This document shows, piece by piece, positions 17,016 to 27,125 of a DNA stretch of 41,520 bases. Position numbers and translations under genes: made by a program. This stretch comes from Streptomyces graminilatus (GTDB taxonomy: Bacteria; Actinomycetota; Actinomycetes; Streptomycetales; Streptomycetaceae). The stretch's first letter is position 1; every line of letters starts with the position of its first letter. The stretch covers positions 1 to 41,520 of the forward strand of contig NZ_LIQQ01000254.1 in the NCBI RefSeq assembly GCF_001418565.1, written 5' to 3'. The notes under the pieces were generated by a model. That model was given only the letters and a program-made list of their open reading frames with translations, made no database searches and was not told the DNA's origin.

Positions 17016-17318
17016 CGTAAAGTTCGAAGCGGAGCGACAAGATCCGCCTGTCATCCGCGCTGACGGACGCGCGTGGACATGTGCGATCGGTGATCGGCCC
17101 GCCCGTTCGGCGTGCCCGGCCGACAACTTGGGCTTCCCTCACGTGTCCCTTTCGGACCGGAACCACGCTTGTTTCCCGCCATTTCACCCCCCGAAACCCG
17201 ATTCTCGATGTGACTTACGCGACGATGAACGGACCCGGACTGACCTTTCGGCCACGGGGGCGTAGCCTTAATTCCCGCTGTCCATCACCTTGTGAAGCGG
17301 AAGAGGGCGGTTGCCGCC
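17016..17318 (+). promoter_or_regulatory. kgd upstream region with a candidate housekeeping promoter
   Basis: Within this 303-bp gap, CTGACC at 17240-17245 and TAGCCT at 17263-17268 are separated by 17 bp and resemble an HrdB-type promoter, leaving a leader of about 45 bases before the kgd start. GAGGGCGG at 17304-17311 is the likely ribosome binding site. I see no terminator after the kinase gene, so some read-through into kgd is possible. No small gene was found. Confidence 0.45.
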
Positions 17319-20300
17319 GTGTCGCCACAGTCCCCCAGTAACTCATCGAGCATCTCGACCGACGAACCCGCAGGTAACCCTGCGGCAGCGTTCGGACCCA
17401 ACGAGTGGCTCGTCGACGAGATCTATCAGCAGTACCTCCAGGACCCGAATTCCGTAGACCGTGCCTGGTGGGACTTCTTCGCCGACTACAAGCCCGGGGC
17501 GCCCGACGCCTCTGCGGCTCCGGCGGGTACTGCGGCCGCGGGGGCCGCAGAGACCACCACGACCGCCCCGGCGGCTCCGGCCGCGCCCGCGGCTCCCGTG
17601 ACCCCGGCCGTCCCGGCCCCGGCCGTCCCGGCCCCGGCCGCGCCGGCCGCGGCCCCTGTCGCCGCGGCCCCCCGGCCCGCGGCGGTCCCGGCCGACGTAC
17701 CGGTCAAGCCGAAGGCCGCTCCCGCGGCCCAGGCCGACGGCGTCGCCGTTGACGGTCCTGAGTTCGTGACGCTGCGCGGCCCGTCCGCGGCCGTGGCGAA
17801 GAACATGAACGCCTCGATCGAGGTGCCCACGGCCACGTCCGTGCGCGCGGTCCCGGTGAAGCTGCTCTTCGACAACCGCATCGTCATCAACAACCACCTG
17901 AAGCGTGCCCGGGGCGGGAAGATCTCCTTCACCCACCTCATCGGGTACGCGATGGTGCAGGCCATCAAGGCCATGCCGTCGATGAACCACTCCTTCGCGG
18001 AGAAGGACGGCAAGCCGACCCTCGTCAAGCCGGCGCACGTCAACTTCGGCCTGGCCATCGACCTGGTGAAGCCCAACGGCGACCGCCAGCTCGTCGTGGC
18101 CGGCATCAAGAAGGCCGAGACGCTGAACTTCTTCGAGTTCTGGCAGGCCTACGAGGACATCGTCCGCCGCGCCCGCGAGGGCAAGCTGACGATGGACGAC
18201 TTCACCGGTGTCACGGTCTCCCTGACCAACCCCGGCGGCCTCGGCACCGTCCACTCGGTCCCGCGTCTGATGCCCGGTCAGTCGGTCATCATGGGCGTCG
18301 GTTCCATGGACTACCCGGCGGAGTTCCAGGGCACGTCCCAGGACACCCTGAACAAGCTCGGCATCTCCAAGGTCATGACGCTCACGTCGACCTACGACCA
18401 CCGGGTCATCCAGGGCGCCGCCTCCGGCGAGTTCCTGCGTGTCGTCGCCAACTACCTGCTCGGCGAGGGCGGGTTCTACGACGAGATCTTCGAGGCGCTG
18501 CGCATCCCCTACGAGCCGGTCCGCTGGCTCAAGGACATCGACGCCTCGCACGACGACGACGTCACCAAGCCCGCGCGCGTCTTCGAGCTGATCCACTCCT
18601 ACCGGGTCCGCGGCCACGTCATGGCCGACACCGACCCGCTGGAGTACCGCCAGCGCAAGCACCCCGACCTGGACATCACCGAGCACGGGCTCACCCTCTG
18701 GGACCTGGAGCGCGAGTTCGCCGTCGGCGGCTTCTCCGGCAAGTCCCTGATGAAGCTGCGTGACATCCTCGGCGTGCTCCGCGACTCGTACTGCCGCACC
18801 ACCGGCGTCGAGTTCATGCACATCCAGGACCCGAAGCAGCGCAAGTGGATCCAGGACCGCATCGAGCGCCCGCACTCCAAGCTGGAGCGCGAGGAGCAAC
18901 TGCGCATCCTGCGCCGCCTGAACGCGGCGGAGGCCTTCGAGACGTTCCTCCAGACCAAGTACGTCGGCCAGCGCCGCTTCTCGCTGGAGGGCGGCGAGTC
19001 CGTCATCCCGCTGCTGGACGCGGTCCTCGACGCCGCCGCCGAGTCCCGGCTCGACGAGGTCGTCATCGGCATGGCCCACCGCGGCCGGCTGAACGTCCTG
19101 GCGAACATCGTCGGCAAGTCGTACGCGCAGATCTTCCGCGAGTTCGAGGGCAACCTCGACCCGAAGTCGATGCACGGCTCCGGCGACGTCAAGTACCACC
19201 TCGGCGCCGACGGTGTCTTCACCGGCCTGGACGGCGAGCAGATCAACGTCTCGCTGGCCGCCAACCCGTCCCACCTGGAGACGGTCGACCCGGTCATCGA
19301 GGGCATCGCCCGCGCCAAGCAGGACATCATCAACAAGGGCGGCACGGACTTCACGGTCCTGCCCGTCGCCCTGCACGGTGACGCGGCCTTCGCGGGCCAG
19401 GGCGTGGTGGCCGAGACCCTCAACATGTCGCAGCTGCGCGGATACCGCACCGGCGGCACGGTCCACATCGTCATCAACAACCAGGTCGGCTTCACGGCGG
19501 CGCCCGAGTCCTCGCGTTCCTCGATGTACGCGACCGACGTGGCCCGCATGATCGAGGCGCCGATCTTCCATGTGAACGGCGACGACCCCGAGGCCGTCGT
19601 CCGCGTCGCTCGCCTGGCCTTCGAGTTCCGCCAGGCGTTCAACAAGGACGTCGTCATCGACCTCATCTGCTACCGCCGCCGCGGTCACAACGAGACCGAC
19701 AACCCGGCGTTCACGCAGCCCCTGATGTACGACCTGATCGACAAGAAGCGCTCGGTGCGCAAGCTGTACACCGAGTCGCTGATCGGCCGGGGCGACATCA
19801 CCCTCGAAGAGGCCGAGCAGGCCCTCCAGGACTTCCAGGGCCAGCTGGAGAAGGTCTTCACGGAGGTCCGCGAGGCCATCTCCACCCCGGGCGAGGCCCT
19901 CGCGGGCGAGCCGCAGGCCGAGTTCCCGGCGGCCGTGCAGACCGCGGTCTCCCAGGAGGTCGTCAAGCGCATCGCCGAGTCCCAGGTCAATATCCCCGAC
20001 CACGTCACCGTCCACCCGCGTCTGCTCCCGCAGTTGCAGCGCCGGACGGCGATGATCGAGGACGACACGATCGACTGGGGCATGGGCGAGACGCTCGCGA
20101 TCGGCTCCCTGCTCCTTGAGGGCATCCCGGTGCGCCTCTCGGGCCAGGACTCCCGGCGCGGCACCTTCGGCCAGCGGCACGCGGTCCTCATCGACCGGGT
20201 CACGGGCGGCGACTACACCCCGCTCCAGTACCTGTCGGACGACCAGGCCCGCCTCAACGTCTACGACTCGCTGCTCTCCGAGTACGCGGTCATGGGCTTC

Positions 20301-21119
20301 GAGTACGGCTACTCGCTGGCCCGCCCCGACGCGCTCGTCATGTGGGAGGCGCAGTTCGGTGACTTCGTCAACGGCGCGCAGACGGTCGTGGACGAGTACA
20401 TCTCGGCCGCCGAGCAGAAGTGGGGCCAGACGTCCGGCGTCACGCTCCTGCTTCCGCACGGCCACGAGGGCCAGGGCCCGGACCACTCGTCCGCGCGCAT
20501 CGAACGGTTCCTCCAGCTCTGCGCCCAGAACAACATGACGGTCGCTCAGCCGACGCTCCCGTCGAACTACTTCCACCTCCTGCGGTGGCAGGTGCACAAC
20601 CCGCACCACAAGCCGCTGGTGGTCTTCACCCCGAAGTCGATGCTGCGCCTCAAGGCGGCGGCCTCGAAGACGGAGGAGTTCACGTCGGGCGCCTTCCGCC
20701 CGGTCATCGGCGACGAGTCCGCGGCCCCGGCCGACGTCCGCAAGGTCGTCTTCTGTGCCGGCAAGCTGTACTACGACCTTGAGGCCGAGCGGACCAAGCG
20801 CGGCATCACGGACACGGCGATCATCCGTATCGAGCGCCTGTACCCGCTGCCGGGCAAGGAGCTCCAGGCGGAGATCGCCAAGTACCCGAACGCCGAGAAG
20901 TACTTGTGGGCGCAGGAGGAGCCGGCGAACCAGGGCGCGTGGCCCTTCATCGCCCTCAACCTGATCGACCACCTGGACCTCGCGGTCGGCGCGGACATCC
21001 CGCACGGCGAGCGCCTCCGCCGTATCTCCCGCCCGGCGGGCTCGTCCCCGGCGGTCGGCTCGGCGAAGCGCCACCAGGCGGAGCAGGAGCAGTTGGTGCG
21101 TGAGGTGTTCGAGGCGTGA
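17319..21119 (+). CDS. kgd: Multifunctional 2-oxoglutarate dehydrogenase (E2o-E1o fusion, KGD)
   Basis: 1266 aa TCA-cycle enzyme of the actinobacterial type in which E1 carries its own succinyltransferase domain. Order: short E1 N-terminal segment ([27 protein letters not shown]), an Ala/Pro linker (about 55-140), an E2-type acyltransferase domain ending in DHRVIQG with catalytic H361, then the ThDP-dependent E1 with GMAHRGRLN (584-592), GDAAFAGQG (about 688-696) and NNQVGFTA. No lipoyl domain is present, as expected for this type. GTG 17319 is chosen because the family begins SPQSPSN. Monocistronic, with its own terminator. Confidence 0.97.
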   Translation: MSPQSPSNSSSISTDEPAGNPAAAFGPNEWLVDEIYQQYLQDPNSVDRAWWDFFADYKPGAPDASAAPAGTAAAGAAETTTTAPAAPAAPAAPVTPAVPAPAVPAPAAPAAAPVAAAPRPAAVPADVPVKPKAAPAAQADGVAVDGPEFVTLRGPSAAVAKNMNASIEVPTATSVRAVPVKLLFDNRIVINNHLKRARGGKISFTHLIGYAMVQAIKAMPSMNHSFAEKDGKPTLVKPAHVNFGLAIDLVKPNGDRQLVVAGIKKAETLNFFEFWQAYEDIVRRAREGKLTMDDFTGVTVSLTNPGGLGTVHSVPRLMPGQSVIMGVGSMDYPAEFQGTSQDTLNKLGISKVMTLTSTYDHRVIQGAASGEFLRVVANYLLGEGGFYDEIFEALRIPYEPVRWLKDIDASHDDDVTKPARVFELIHSYRVRGHVMADTDPLEYRQRKHPDLDITEHGLTLWDLEREFAVGGFSGKSLMKLRDILGVLRDSYCRTTGVEFMHIQDPKQRKWIQDRIERPHSKLEREEQLRILRRLNAAEAFETFLQTKYVGQRRFSLEGGESVIPLLDAVLDAAAESRLDEVVIGMAHRGRLNVLANIVGKSYAQIFREFEGNLDPKSMHGSGDVKYHLGADGVFTGLDGEQINVSLAANPSHLETVDPVIEGIARAKQDIINKGGTDFTVLPVALHGDAAFAGQGVVAETLNMSQLRGYRTGGTVHIVINNQVGFTAAPESSRSSMYATDVARMIEAPIFHVNGDDPEAVVRVARLAFEFRQAFNKDVVIDLICYRRRGHNETDNPAFTQPLMYDLIDKKRSVRKLYTESLIGRGDITLEEAEQALQDFQGQLEKVFTEVREAISTPGEALAGEPQAEFPAAVQTAVSQEVVKRIAESQVNIPDHVTVHPRLLPQLQRRTAMIEDDTIDWGMGETLAIGSLLLEGIPVRLSGQDSRRGTFGQRHAVLIDRVTGGDYTPLQYLSDDQARLNVYDSLLSEYAVMGFEYGYSLARPDALVMWEAQFGDFVNGAQTVVDEYISAAEQKWGQTSGVTLLLPHGHEGQGPDHSSARIERFLQLCAQNNMTVAQPTLPSNYFHLLRWQVHNPHHKPLVVFTPKSMLRLKAAASKTEEFTSGAFRPVIGDESAAPADVRKVVFCAGKLYYDLEAERTKRGITDTAIIRIERLYPLPGKELQAEIAKYPNAEKYLWAQEEPANQGAWPFIALNLIDHLDLAVGADIPHGERLRRISRPAGSSPAVGSAKRHQAEQEQLVREVFEA

Positions 21120-21140
21120 GCCTCTGACCCCGCTCATGGG

Positions 21141-21183
21141 AGGGGCCCGGCCCCGAGTCACCAGGACTCGGGGCCGGGCCCTT
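21141..21183 (+). terminator. Strong hairpin terminator of kgd
   Basis: A perfect 17-bp G+C-rich inverted repeat (21143-21159 with 21165-21181) around loop ACCAG, followed by TTCCCG. It starts 23 bp after the kgd stop. There is no long T-run, as is common in Streptomyces. Confidence 0.92.
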
Positions 21184-21610
21184 CCCGTTGCGCGTACGGG
21201 GCCGGGGCGGCCGGCGGGCTCCTGCCGGGGGACGTCGGCGGGCGGTGTGCCGGCATGGCGGGCCGCCGGCATGGCGGGCGCCACGTTCGGTCCGGGGCGA
21301 TCCGGGCCGGGCGGGGCTCGGCCCGGCGGTCCCGTCCGATCGATCCAGACCGGGCGATCCGGGCCGGTGCTGACGGGCGCTCGGCAGCCGTCCCTCACCG
21401 CGCAGGCTGCGGCCAGGGCCCCTGGCTGTCTCCGCCGGGGCGTCCGCGCGCGATGAGCCGACCCGGCGGGCCGGTACGACGGGCGTCGTATTCCGGTGCG
21501 GCCGTGCCGATCGGGTCGTTCCGGGCCAGTCGATCGGGTCCGAGCGGTCCGATCCGGGCGGTCCGGGCGGTCCAGGCGATCCGGGCGATCCGGTCCGGTG
21601 CCGGCGGCGC
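21184..21610. other. Gene-free boundary region between kgd and the polyketide cluster
   Basis: No coding sequence was found. The stretch contains a 15-bp direct repeat (GCCGGCATGGCGGGC at 21249 and 21265) and, at 21551-21595, five tandem 9-bp units of the form GRTCCGGGC with small variations. The latter lie immediately downstream of the SDR stop at 21611 on the other strand. The general character changes here from conserved core genes to secondary metabolism. Confidence 0.6.
21551..21595. repeat. Five tandem 9-bp units (GRTCCGGGC)
   Basis: Units begin at 21551, 21560, 21569, 21578 and 21587: GATCCGGGC, GGTCCGGGC, GGTCCAGGC, GATCCGGGC, GATCCGGTC. They lie just 3' of the minus-strand SDR gene. 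Confidence 0.85.
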
Positions 21611-22372
21611 TCAGCGGCCGCCCGTCACCGCGAGGTCCTGGCCCGTGATGTTGCCGTTGGCGCCGGAGCCCAGGTAGAGGATGGCGGAGGCGACGTCGGC
21701 GGGGGTGGTGAGGCGGCCGGTCGGAGTGGCCGCCTCCTCCTCGGTGCGGCGGGCGGCGGGCACCATCGCGGCGGCCCTCGGGGTCAGCGTCAGGCCCGGG
21801 CTGACGACGTTGACCAGGACCCCGGAACCGCTCAGGTCCCACACCAGGCTGCTGACCAGGCCGCCCAGGCCGCTCTTGACGGTGCCGTAGAACTCCCGGC
21901 CGGGCTTGCCGAGCCGGGCCACCGCCGAGGACACCAGGACGATCCGGCCCCAGCCGGTGCGCCGCATCGACGGCAGCACCAGTTGGACGGTGCGCAGCGT
22001 GTCCAGGGTGTTGTCGGTGACGAAGCCGGTCCACTGCTCCGGGGCCAGCTCCTCGAAGCGGATGCCGGGCGCGCGCAGACCGCCCGCCATCATGGCCCCG
22101 GCGACCAGGACGTCCACACCGCCCCAGCGTTCCCCGACCTCGGCCACGGCCGCCTCGGCCGAGCCGTCCTCGCCGATGCGGTACCGCACCGCCATCGCTT
22201 CGTCGTTCTTCGCGCCGAGTTCCTCGGCGAGTGTCTCGGCGCCCGCCGCGTCCTGGGCGTAGCCGAGGGCGACCCGGGCCCCCTGGGCGGAGAACGCGCG
22301 GGCCACCGCGCTGCCGATACCGCCGGTCGCGCCCGTCACGAGGACGGTGCGTCCGTCGAGTGCGAAGTCCAT
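21611..22372 (-). CDS. Short-chain dehydrogenase/reductase
   Basis: 253 aa. NAD(P)-binding TGATGGIG (13-20) and catalytic S149, Y162, K166 (FYGTVK) are present, so a functional SDR. The usual NNAG motif is replaced by VAGAMMAG. ATG 22372 is chosen because GGGAG precedes it; the frame runs 9 codons further upstream. The gene is 23 bp downstream of the flavin monooxygenase on the same strand and would share its SARP-type promoter. Likely a tailoring keto/quinone reductase in the aromatic polyketide pathway; the substrate is unknown. Confidence 0.88.
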   Translation of the reverse strand: MDFALDGRTVLVTGATGGIGSAVARAFSAQGARVALGYAQDAAGAETLAEELGAKNDEAMAVRYRIGEDGSAEAAVAEVGERWGGVDVLVAGAMMAGGLRAPGIRFEELAPEQWTGFVTDNTLDTLRTVQLVLPSMRRTGWGRIVLVSSAVARLGKPGREFYGTVKSGLGGLVSSLVWDLSGSGVLVNVVSPGLTLTPRAAAMVPAARRTEEEAATPTGRLTTPADVASAILYLGSGANGNITGQDLAVTGGR

Positions 22373-22395
22373 TGCGTACTCCCGTTCTCGGTGAA

Positions 22396-24042
22396 TCACG
22401 GCCAGCTGATGCCTTGTGGGCCGGGCGGCCCTCCGGGTGCGCCCGCTGTCGCGGCGGCGAGGGCCTCGGTCAGGGTGCCGGTGTCCCGGCCACGGGCCGC
22501 CACATAGCCGTCGGGGCGGGCCAGCAGCCAGTCGCCGGGGGCCCGCAGGGACAGCCGCTCGGTGAGCGGGCCGCTGTCGTGCAGGGCGTGGGGGGCGTCG
22601 GTGCCGGGCGGGACCACGGTCCGTACCGACAGCCAGTCCGCGTGGGCGTCCGTCAGGCGGAGCAGGCGCTCCGGGTGCGGATCGGCAGGCCCGGTGGCAC
22701 GGGCCAGCAGCGTCCAGCGCGGGTCGCGCAGCTCCTCCAGCAGGGCGGCGAAGCCGGGCTCGGCCTCCTCCGCCGCGACGAGCTGCGACAGCCGTACGCC
22801 GGGTACCGGGCCGTCGGCTTGCTCCTCACCAGCGCCCCGGGTCAGAGGGCTGTCGGCATAGCTCAGGTCGAGGGCGGACATCGCGCGCATGATCTTGCGG
22901 GAGATCTTCGCCCGCAGCGGCGGCAGCGTGGAGACGACCTTGAACATCACCGGCAGGATCAGTGCGGCGACCGGGCTCTTGAGCTGGATGAGCTGGGTGG
23001 CCCGGTTGGTGGAGCCGAGCAGCCGCGCGCCGACCGGGACGCGTTCGGCGCCGTAGGTGTCCAGCAGCTCCTGGCCCGCGTGCCCGTGGATCACGGAGGC
23101 GAGCTTCCAGGCCAGGTTGTAGGCGTCCTGGATGCCGGTGTTCATGCCCTGCCCGGAGGCGGGGCTGTGGACGTGCGCGGCGTCGCCGGCCACGAAGCAG
23201 CGGCCCGAGCGCATCCGGGTGATCATGCGCTGCTGGATCGTGAAGACCGACACCCAGGTGGGCGTCCGTACGGTCACGGGCCGGCCCACCGCCTGCGACA
23301 GCTTGCGCGCGAACCGCTCACCGATCTGCTGCGCGTCGCCGTCGTACGTCGCGTCGGCGGTGTCCAGCAGCCGCCACTTGCCGGGCTCCGGGAACGGTAC
23401 GGCCATCAGGGCGCCGTCCCGGTTGCGCAGCCAGTGCAGGCTGGTGTCGTCGAGCCCGGCGTCGAGGTGCGCGTCGGCGATCAGCCAGGTCTCGCTGGAG
23501 TCGCCGACCAGGTTCAGCCCCAGTTGCTTGCGTACGACGCTGTGTCCGCCGTCGCAGCCCACCAGCCAGTCGGTGCGGACCGTCTCCACCCGGTCGCCGG
23601 AGTGGCGCAGTCGTACGGTGACGCCGCCCGCGTCCTGTTCGAGCGATTCCAGCCTTACGCCCCATTCGACCTTTCCGCCGAAGGCGGCCACCGCGTCCCG
23701 CAAAACCTTTTCGGTAATCGCCTGGTCGACCATGACGGTCATGGGGAACCGGGTGGGCAGCTCGGAATAGTCGGCCTTGAGCGCGGCAAGCTTGCGGCCA
23801 CTTTGATGCAGTGTGAACTTCTGTATCCGGCGGCCCTGCGGGAGCAGCTCGGGGAGTATTCCCATCTGGTCGTAGATTTCCAGCGTCCGGGCATGTGTGG
23901 CGAGCGCCCGGCTCGTGTCGGCCGGGCCCTGGGCCGCGTCCACGATCCGTACCTCGATGCCGCGTCGGACCAGTTCATGGGCCATGGTGAGCCCACTGGG
24001 CCCCGCTCCCACGATCAGGGCCCGCAACGAATTTCCGGACAC
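22396..24042 (-). CDS. Class A FAD-dependent aromatic monooxygenase with C-terminal thioredoxin-like domain
   Basis: 548 aa. FAD motif VGAGPSGL (11-18), DG motif GCDGGHSVVRKQLG (D164 G165), GD motif FVAGDAAHVHSPASGQGMN (G286 D287), then a C-terminal domain of about 130 residues as in PgaE/CabE/RdmE-type polyketide hydroxylases. Such enzymes hydroxylate or oxidatively rearrange polyketide rings using NAD(P)H and O2. GTG 24042 is chosen, with GGGGAGG upstream. First gene of a two-gene operon with the SDR, behind a SARP-type site at 24107-24135. The position oxidised cannot be deduced. Confidence 0.92.
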   Translation of the reverse strand: MSGNSLRALIVGAGPSGLTMAHELVRRGIEVRIVDAAQGPADTSRALATHARTLEIYDQMGILPELLPQGRRIQKFTLHQSGRKLAALKADYSELPTRFPMTVMVDQAITEKVLRDAVAAFGGKVEWGVRLESLEQDAGGVTVRLRHSGDRVETVRTDWLVGCDGGHSVVRKQLGLNLVGDSSETWLIADAHLDAGLDDTSLHWLRNRDGALMAVPFPEPGKWRLLDTADATYDGDAQQIGERFARKLSQAVGRPVTVRTPTWVSVFTIQQRMITRMRSGRCFVAGDAAHVHSPASGQGMNTGIQDAYNLAWKLASVIHGHAGQELLDTYGAERVPVGARLLGSTNRATQLIQLKSPVAALILPVMFKVVSTLPPLRAKISRKIMRAMSALDLSYADSPLTRGAGEEQADGPVPGVRLSQLVAAEEAEPGFAALLEELRDPRWTLLARATGPADPHPERLLRLTDAHADWLSVRTVVPPGTDAPHALHDSGPLTERLSLRAPGDWLLARPDGYVAARGRDTGTLTEALAAATAGAPGGPPGPQGISWP

Positions 24043-24092
24043 TCTCGCCTCCCCGCTTTACCGGTCCACCGGTTCGTGCGTTGCCGACTCCG

Positions 24093-24135
24093 ACCCTGGC
24101 CGAATCGCCTCAAGGATGGCTCGAATGTGCGTGGA
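24093..24135 (-). promoter_or_regulatory. SARP-type promoter of the monooxygenase-SDR operon
   Basis: Reading the minus strand, heptamers TCCACGC (24135-24129), TCGAGCC (24124-24118) and TTGAGGC (24113-24107) repeat with 11-bp steps. Exactly 8 bp later comes CAGGGT (24098-24093), an nAnnnT -10 hexamer identical to that of the ketoreductase promoter. This is the layout of SARP-activated promoters (heptamers every 11 bp, 8 bp from -10). The predicted mRNA start is near 24087. Confidence 0.65.
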
Positions 24136-24277
24136 GAGATCCACAGGGCGCCAAAAAGCGGTAAAGGGATCACCAATGGCGGGCTATCACGGGGGATTTC
24201 GGCGATATGCATCTCCGTGGACGTCTCTCCCTACGTCCATCCCCCCTACGTCCGTCCCTCTCGGAGGAATCCCCCCT

Positions 24278-25762
24278 GTGGCCACGAACCCACCCCAGGA
24301 CACCACGGCCTCACCCCGGCCGGAGAGCGCCGACCAGGCAGTGCCGGAGCGAATACCGCGGCCGGTGCTCGTACTGGCCGGGGTGACGACCCTCGGCGTG
24401 GTGATGTCCACGCTCGACACCAGCATCGTGTCGGTCGGTGTCGACGCGATGGGACACGATCTCGACGCCTCGGTCGGGCTGATCCAGTGGGTGGCCACCG
24501 GGTACCTGCTGGCGTTCTCGATGGTGATCCCGCTGACCGGCTGGGCAGTGCAGCGGTTCGGCGTCCGGCGCAGTTGGCTGACCGCGCTGAGCGCGTTCAC
24601 CGTGTGCTCGCTGCTGTGCGGGCTGGCCTGGTCGGCGGAGTCGCTGATCGCGTTCCGCGCGCTCCAGGGCCTGGGCGGCGGCATGCTCCTTCCCCTCTCC
24701 CAGACGGCACTCGCGCGAGCGGCCGGGCCGAAGCTGATGGGGCGGGTCATGGGCCTCGCGGCCATCCCGGGCATGCTGTCGCCGGTGTTCGGCCCGATGG
24801 TCGGCGGAGTGATCGTCGACCATTTCTCATGGCCGTGGCTGTTCTACGTCAACCTGCCGATCGGTGTGATCGCGCTGGTGCTCGCCGCCCGGGTGATGCC
24901 GGCCGGGGAGGAGGTGCGGGCGGTGCCGCTGGACGTGCTGTCGGTACTGCTGCTGTCGCCCGGGCTTGCCCTGCTGATCCTCGGCTTCTCCGAGGCCGGG
25001 GGCGAGCGGGGCTTCGGGGCGCCGCTCGCGGTGTCGGCGCTGCTGGCCGGGGCGGTGATGCTGGCCGCGTTCACCGCGCACTCGCTGCGGCGCGGTGAAC
25101 GGGCGCTGGTGGACATCCGGCTGTTCCGGATACGGAGCTTCGCGGCGTCGGCCGCGGCCTCGCTACTCCTCGGCGCGTCGCTGTTCGGCGCGCTGATCCT
25201 CTTCCCCATGTACCACCAGTTGGTGCGCGGCCAGGACGCCTTCCACGCGGGTCTGCTGCTGGCGCCGCAGGGGCTGGGGGCGGCGGCGGTCGCCCAGTAC
25301 GCCGGCAAGCTGACGGACCGGCTGGGCCCCGGCCGGGTCGTCCCGGCGGGCCTCGCGCTGGCCCTGCTGGGCACCCTCCCGTACGCCCTCGCCGACGGCG
25401 ACACACCCGAAGGACTGCTGGCGCTGTCCCTCCTGGTACGGGGCATCGGGCTGGGCGCCACCTTCATGCCGACGCTGGTCGCCGCGTACCAGGGCCTCGA
25501 CAAGGCGTCGGTGCCGCATGCGACGAGCGTGGTCAACATCGCCCAGCGGGTGGGCGGTTCGATGGGCACGGCACTGCTGACCCTGGTCCTGACCCACGCC
25601 TACGAGGACCGGGCGGGTGCGGGTACGCCCCTCCGCTCGGGCTCACCGGCGGACCTGGCCCCCGCCTTCACGAACGTCTTCTGGTGGACCCTCGGCTTCA
25701 GCGCCCTGGCCCTGGCCCCGGCGCTGCTTCTGCCCCGTCGGACGACGGGGGGCCTGCACTAG
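24278..25762 (+). CDS. MFS exporter, DHA2 (EmrB/QacA) family
   Basis: 494 aa integral membrane protein with about 14 hydrophobic segments; the motif-C region GLAAIPGMLSPVFGPMVGG and motif-A-like loop VQRFGVRRSW mark a drug:proton antiporter. GTG 24278 is preceded by GGAGGA at 24263-24268; longer frames upstream are non-coding in character. It is divergent from the monooxygenase, with 235 bp between. Probably exports the cluster's product and confers self-resistance. No TetR-type regulator is adjacent, so control is likely through the cluster activator. Confidence 0.92.
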   Translation: MATNPPQDTTASPRPESADQAVPERIPRPVLVLAGVTTLGVVMSTLDTSIVSVGVDAMGHDLDASVGLIQWVATGYLLAFSMVIPLTGWAVQRFGVRRSWLTALSAFTVCSLLCGLAWSAESLIAFRALQGLGGGMLLPLSQTALARAAGPKLMGRVMGLAAIPGMLSPVFGPMVGGVIVDHFSWPWLFYVNLPIGVIALVLAARVMPAGEEVRAVPLDVLSVLLLSPGLALLILGFSEAGGERGFGAPLAVSALLAGAVMLAAFTAHSLRRGERALVDIRLFRIRSFAASAAASLLLGASLFGALILFPMYHQLVRGQDAFHAGLLLAPQGLGAAAVAQYAGKLTDRLGPGRVVPAGLALALLGTLPYALADGDTPEGLLALSLLVRGIGLGATFMPTLVAAYQGLDKASVPHATSVVNIAQRVGGSMGTALLTLVLTHAYEDRAGAGTPLRSGSPADLAPAFTNVFWWTLGFSALALAPALLLPRRTTGGLH

Positions 25763-25981
25763 CCTGGCCGGCGGCTCGGCGGGGAACGGCGGGCCCGTGT
25801 GAGGGGGCACCCCCGCGACCGACGGCTGGACCGGGGTCCAACGCCTCCGGCTCCGCCATGGCTCCGGCCCCGCCACAGCTCCGGCGCCCGCTCGGCCGCC
25901 GTCCCGGATCCTGGGTCTCGCGGCTCGCGGTTCGCGGTTCGCGTCTCGGGCTCGCGTCTCGGGCTCGCGGTTCGCGTCTCG

Positions 25982-26038
<57 letters not shown>

Positions 26039-26113
26039 ATGGTCCGCCTGACAGGGGCTGGGCACCCCGCGCGGAACCGCCTCTCGCCAGAGTGCGCATC
26101 CCAGAACCACAAC

Positions 26114-26155
26114 GGCCTGCGAGGGCCCGCCTCGGAAAGCGGGTTCTCGCAGGCC
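26114..26155. terminator. Hairpin of module 1
   Basis: Outer arms GGCCTGCGAG (26114-26123) and CTCGCAGGCC (26146-26155) pair perfectly over 10 bp; inside, CCCGC and GCGGG can pair around CTCGGAAA. The 3' side continues TTGTT. Could terminate transcription coming from the MFS gene on the plus strand. Confidence 0.65.
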
Positions 26156-26190
26156 TTGTTCGTCCCGGACCTCCGTCCCGTTGTATCCGA

Positions 26191-26250
26191 CTCCCGCTCC
26201 CGCTCCCGCTGCGGCTGCGGCTGCGGCTGCGGCTGCGGCTGCGGCTGCGG
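26191..26250. repeat. Adjacent satellites CTCCCG x 3 and GCGGCT x 6
   Basis: CTCCCG is repeated three times (26191-26208), then after CT the unit GCGGCT six times (26211-26246) followed by GCGG. The block ends directly at hairpin module 2, as the GGCTCC satellite does at module 1. Confidence 0.95.
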
Positions 26251-26428
26251 CATGGGCCGCCGGGCAAGGCCTGGGCGCCCGCGCGGTACCAGCCCCCGCA
26301 GAGGGCCGCCTCGGCAAGCCGGTTCCCACAGGACCCGGCCCTGGTGTGGTCGCCGGCGAGGGACCGCGCGCCCCGAGCAGTACCGCCTCCCCCGGAGTGC
26401 GCCGCGACACCCCAACGGCCCGCGACGC

Positions 26429-26451
26429 CCCCGCACCGCCGGAATGCGGGG
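26429..26451. terminator. Hairpin of module 3
   Basis: CCCCGCA (26429-26435) pairs with TGCGGGG (26445-26451) around a 9-base loop; GGCC on each side could extend it. Weaker than the neighbouring module hairpins. Confidence 0.5.
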
Positions 26452-26536
26452 CCCATAGGCCCTGTTCGTCCCGGGTCTCAGTCCTGCGGCTCCGGCCACG
26501 CGGTGCCGCCTGCCACGGTGTGCGCGCCGCAGCACC

Positions 26537-26587
26537 ACGACGGCCCGCGTGGGACCGCCTCGGGAGGTGGGTCCTGCGGGCCGTCGT
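26537..26587 (-). terminator. Hairpin terminator after the first SnoaL-like gene
   Basis: A perfect 12-bp outer stem (26537-26548 with 26576-26587) encloses a second pairing of GGACC with GGTCC. It begins 9 bp after the stop of the minus-strand SnoaL-like gene and is module 4 of the repeat family in this region. Likely the working terminator of that transcript. Confidence 0.75.
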
Positions 26588-26596
26588 CGGGTCGGG

Positions 26597-27052
26597 TCAG
26601 CGGAGGTCGTCGCGGATGACCTGGCGGGTGCTGATCAGCCAGTCGCCGTTCGGGGCCGGGACCAGGACGTCCTCGCAGGTCGTGCTGAGGTGTACCTGGG
26701 ACTGGCCGCCGCGCGGGGTGTTGATGATCAGGGCGTAGCTGCGGACGAGGACCGAGCCGTCCTCGCGGTCGGTGTCGGTGACGTCCAGCATGCCGAGCCA
26801 GTGGCGGACCTGGAGGCCCTCCTCCGCGTGCTGGGCCTTGGCCTTGGCCGCCGCCGCGCGGATGTTCTCGCGGCCCCGGGTCGGCTCCGGGTGCGCGTTC
26901 GCCGCGAAGACGCCGTCCTCGGTGAAGGTCTCCGCCCAGGCGTCGGCCTGCCCGGAGTCGAGCAGGTGCATCTGGCGGGCGTAGAAGTGCTGGATCCCGG
27001 CGTACCGGCCGGTGTCGGTCCCGGCTGCCGCGACGGGGCTGGTGAACGGCAC
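26597..27052 (-). CDS. SnoaL/NTF2-like protein 1
   Basis: 151 aa, one NTF2-like alpha+beta cone (HFYARQMHLLDSGQADAWAETFTEDGVF, GRENI, VRHWLGMLDV, TCEDVLVPAPNGDWLISTRQVIRDD). GTG 27052 is chosen with GAGGAGG five to six bases upstream; the frame is open to 27262 but that part overlaps the promoter. In aromatic polyketide clusters this fold serves as ring cyclase (SnoaL) or as part of a cofactor-free hydroxylase (SnoaL2). It is a paralogue of the protein at 34043-34492. Transcribed alone from a SARP-type promoter, divergent from the ketoreductase operon. The exact role is inferred. Confidence 0.85.
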   Translation of the reverse strand: MPFTSPVAAAGTDTGRYAGIQHFYARQMHLLDSGQADAWAETFTEDGVFAANAHPEPTRGRENIRAAAAKAKAQHAEEGLQVRHWLGMLDVTDTDREDGSVLVRSYALIINTPRGGQSQVHLSTTCEDVLVPAPNGDWLISTRQVIRDDLR

Positions 27053-27125
27053 GGTTCCTCCTCGTTCGCCGGGTGGTCCCGGCTCTGGTCCGGCGCGACG
27101 GACGGTCGCGCGGTCTGCCGCGCCG

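Noticed and set aside
17343..22034. 1563-codon open frame on the minus strand opposite kgd
   Set aside because: It is the GC-rich shadow of kgd; the plus strand gives a full-length, motif-complete enzyme and the shadow protein is low-complexity Arg/Gly/Val-rich.
24110..24138. Plus-strand SARP site for the MFS gene (TCAAGGA, TCGAATG, TGGAGAG at 11-bp steps)
   Set aside because: Each heptamer has a mismatch in the TCGAG core and no nAnnnT follows 8 bp later; the same bases read better as a minus-strand site.
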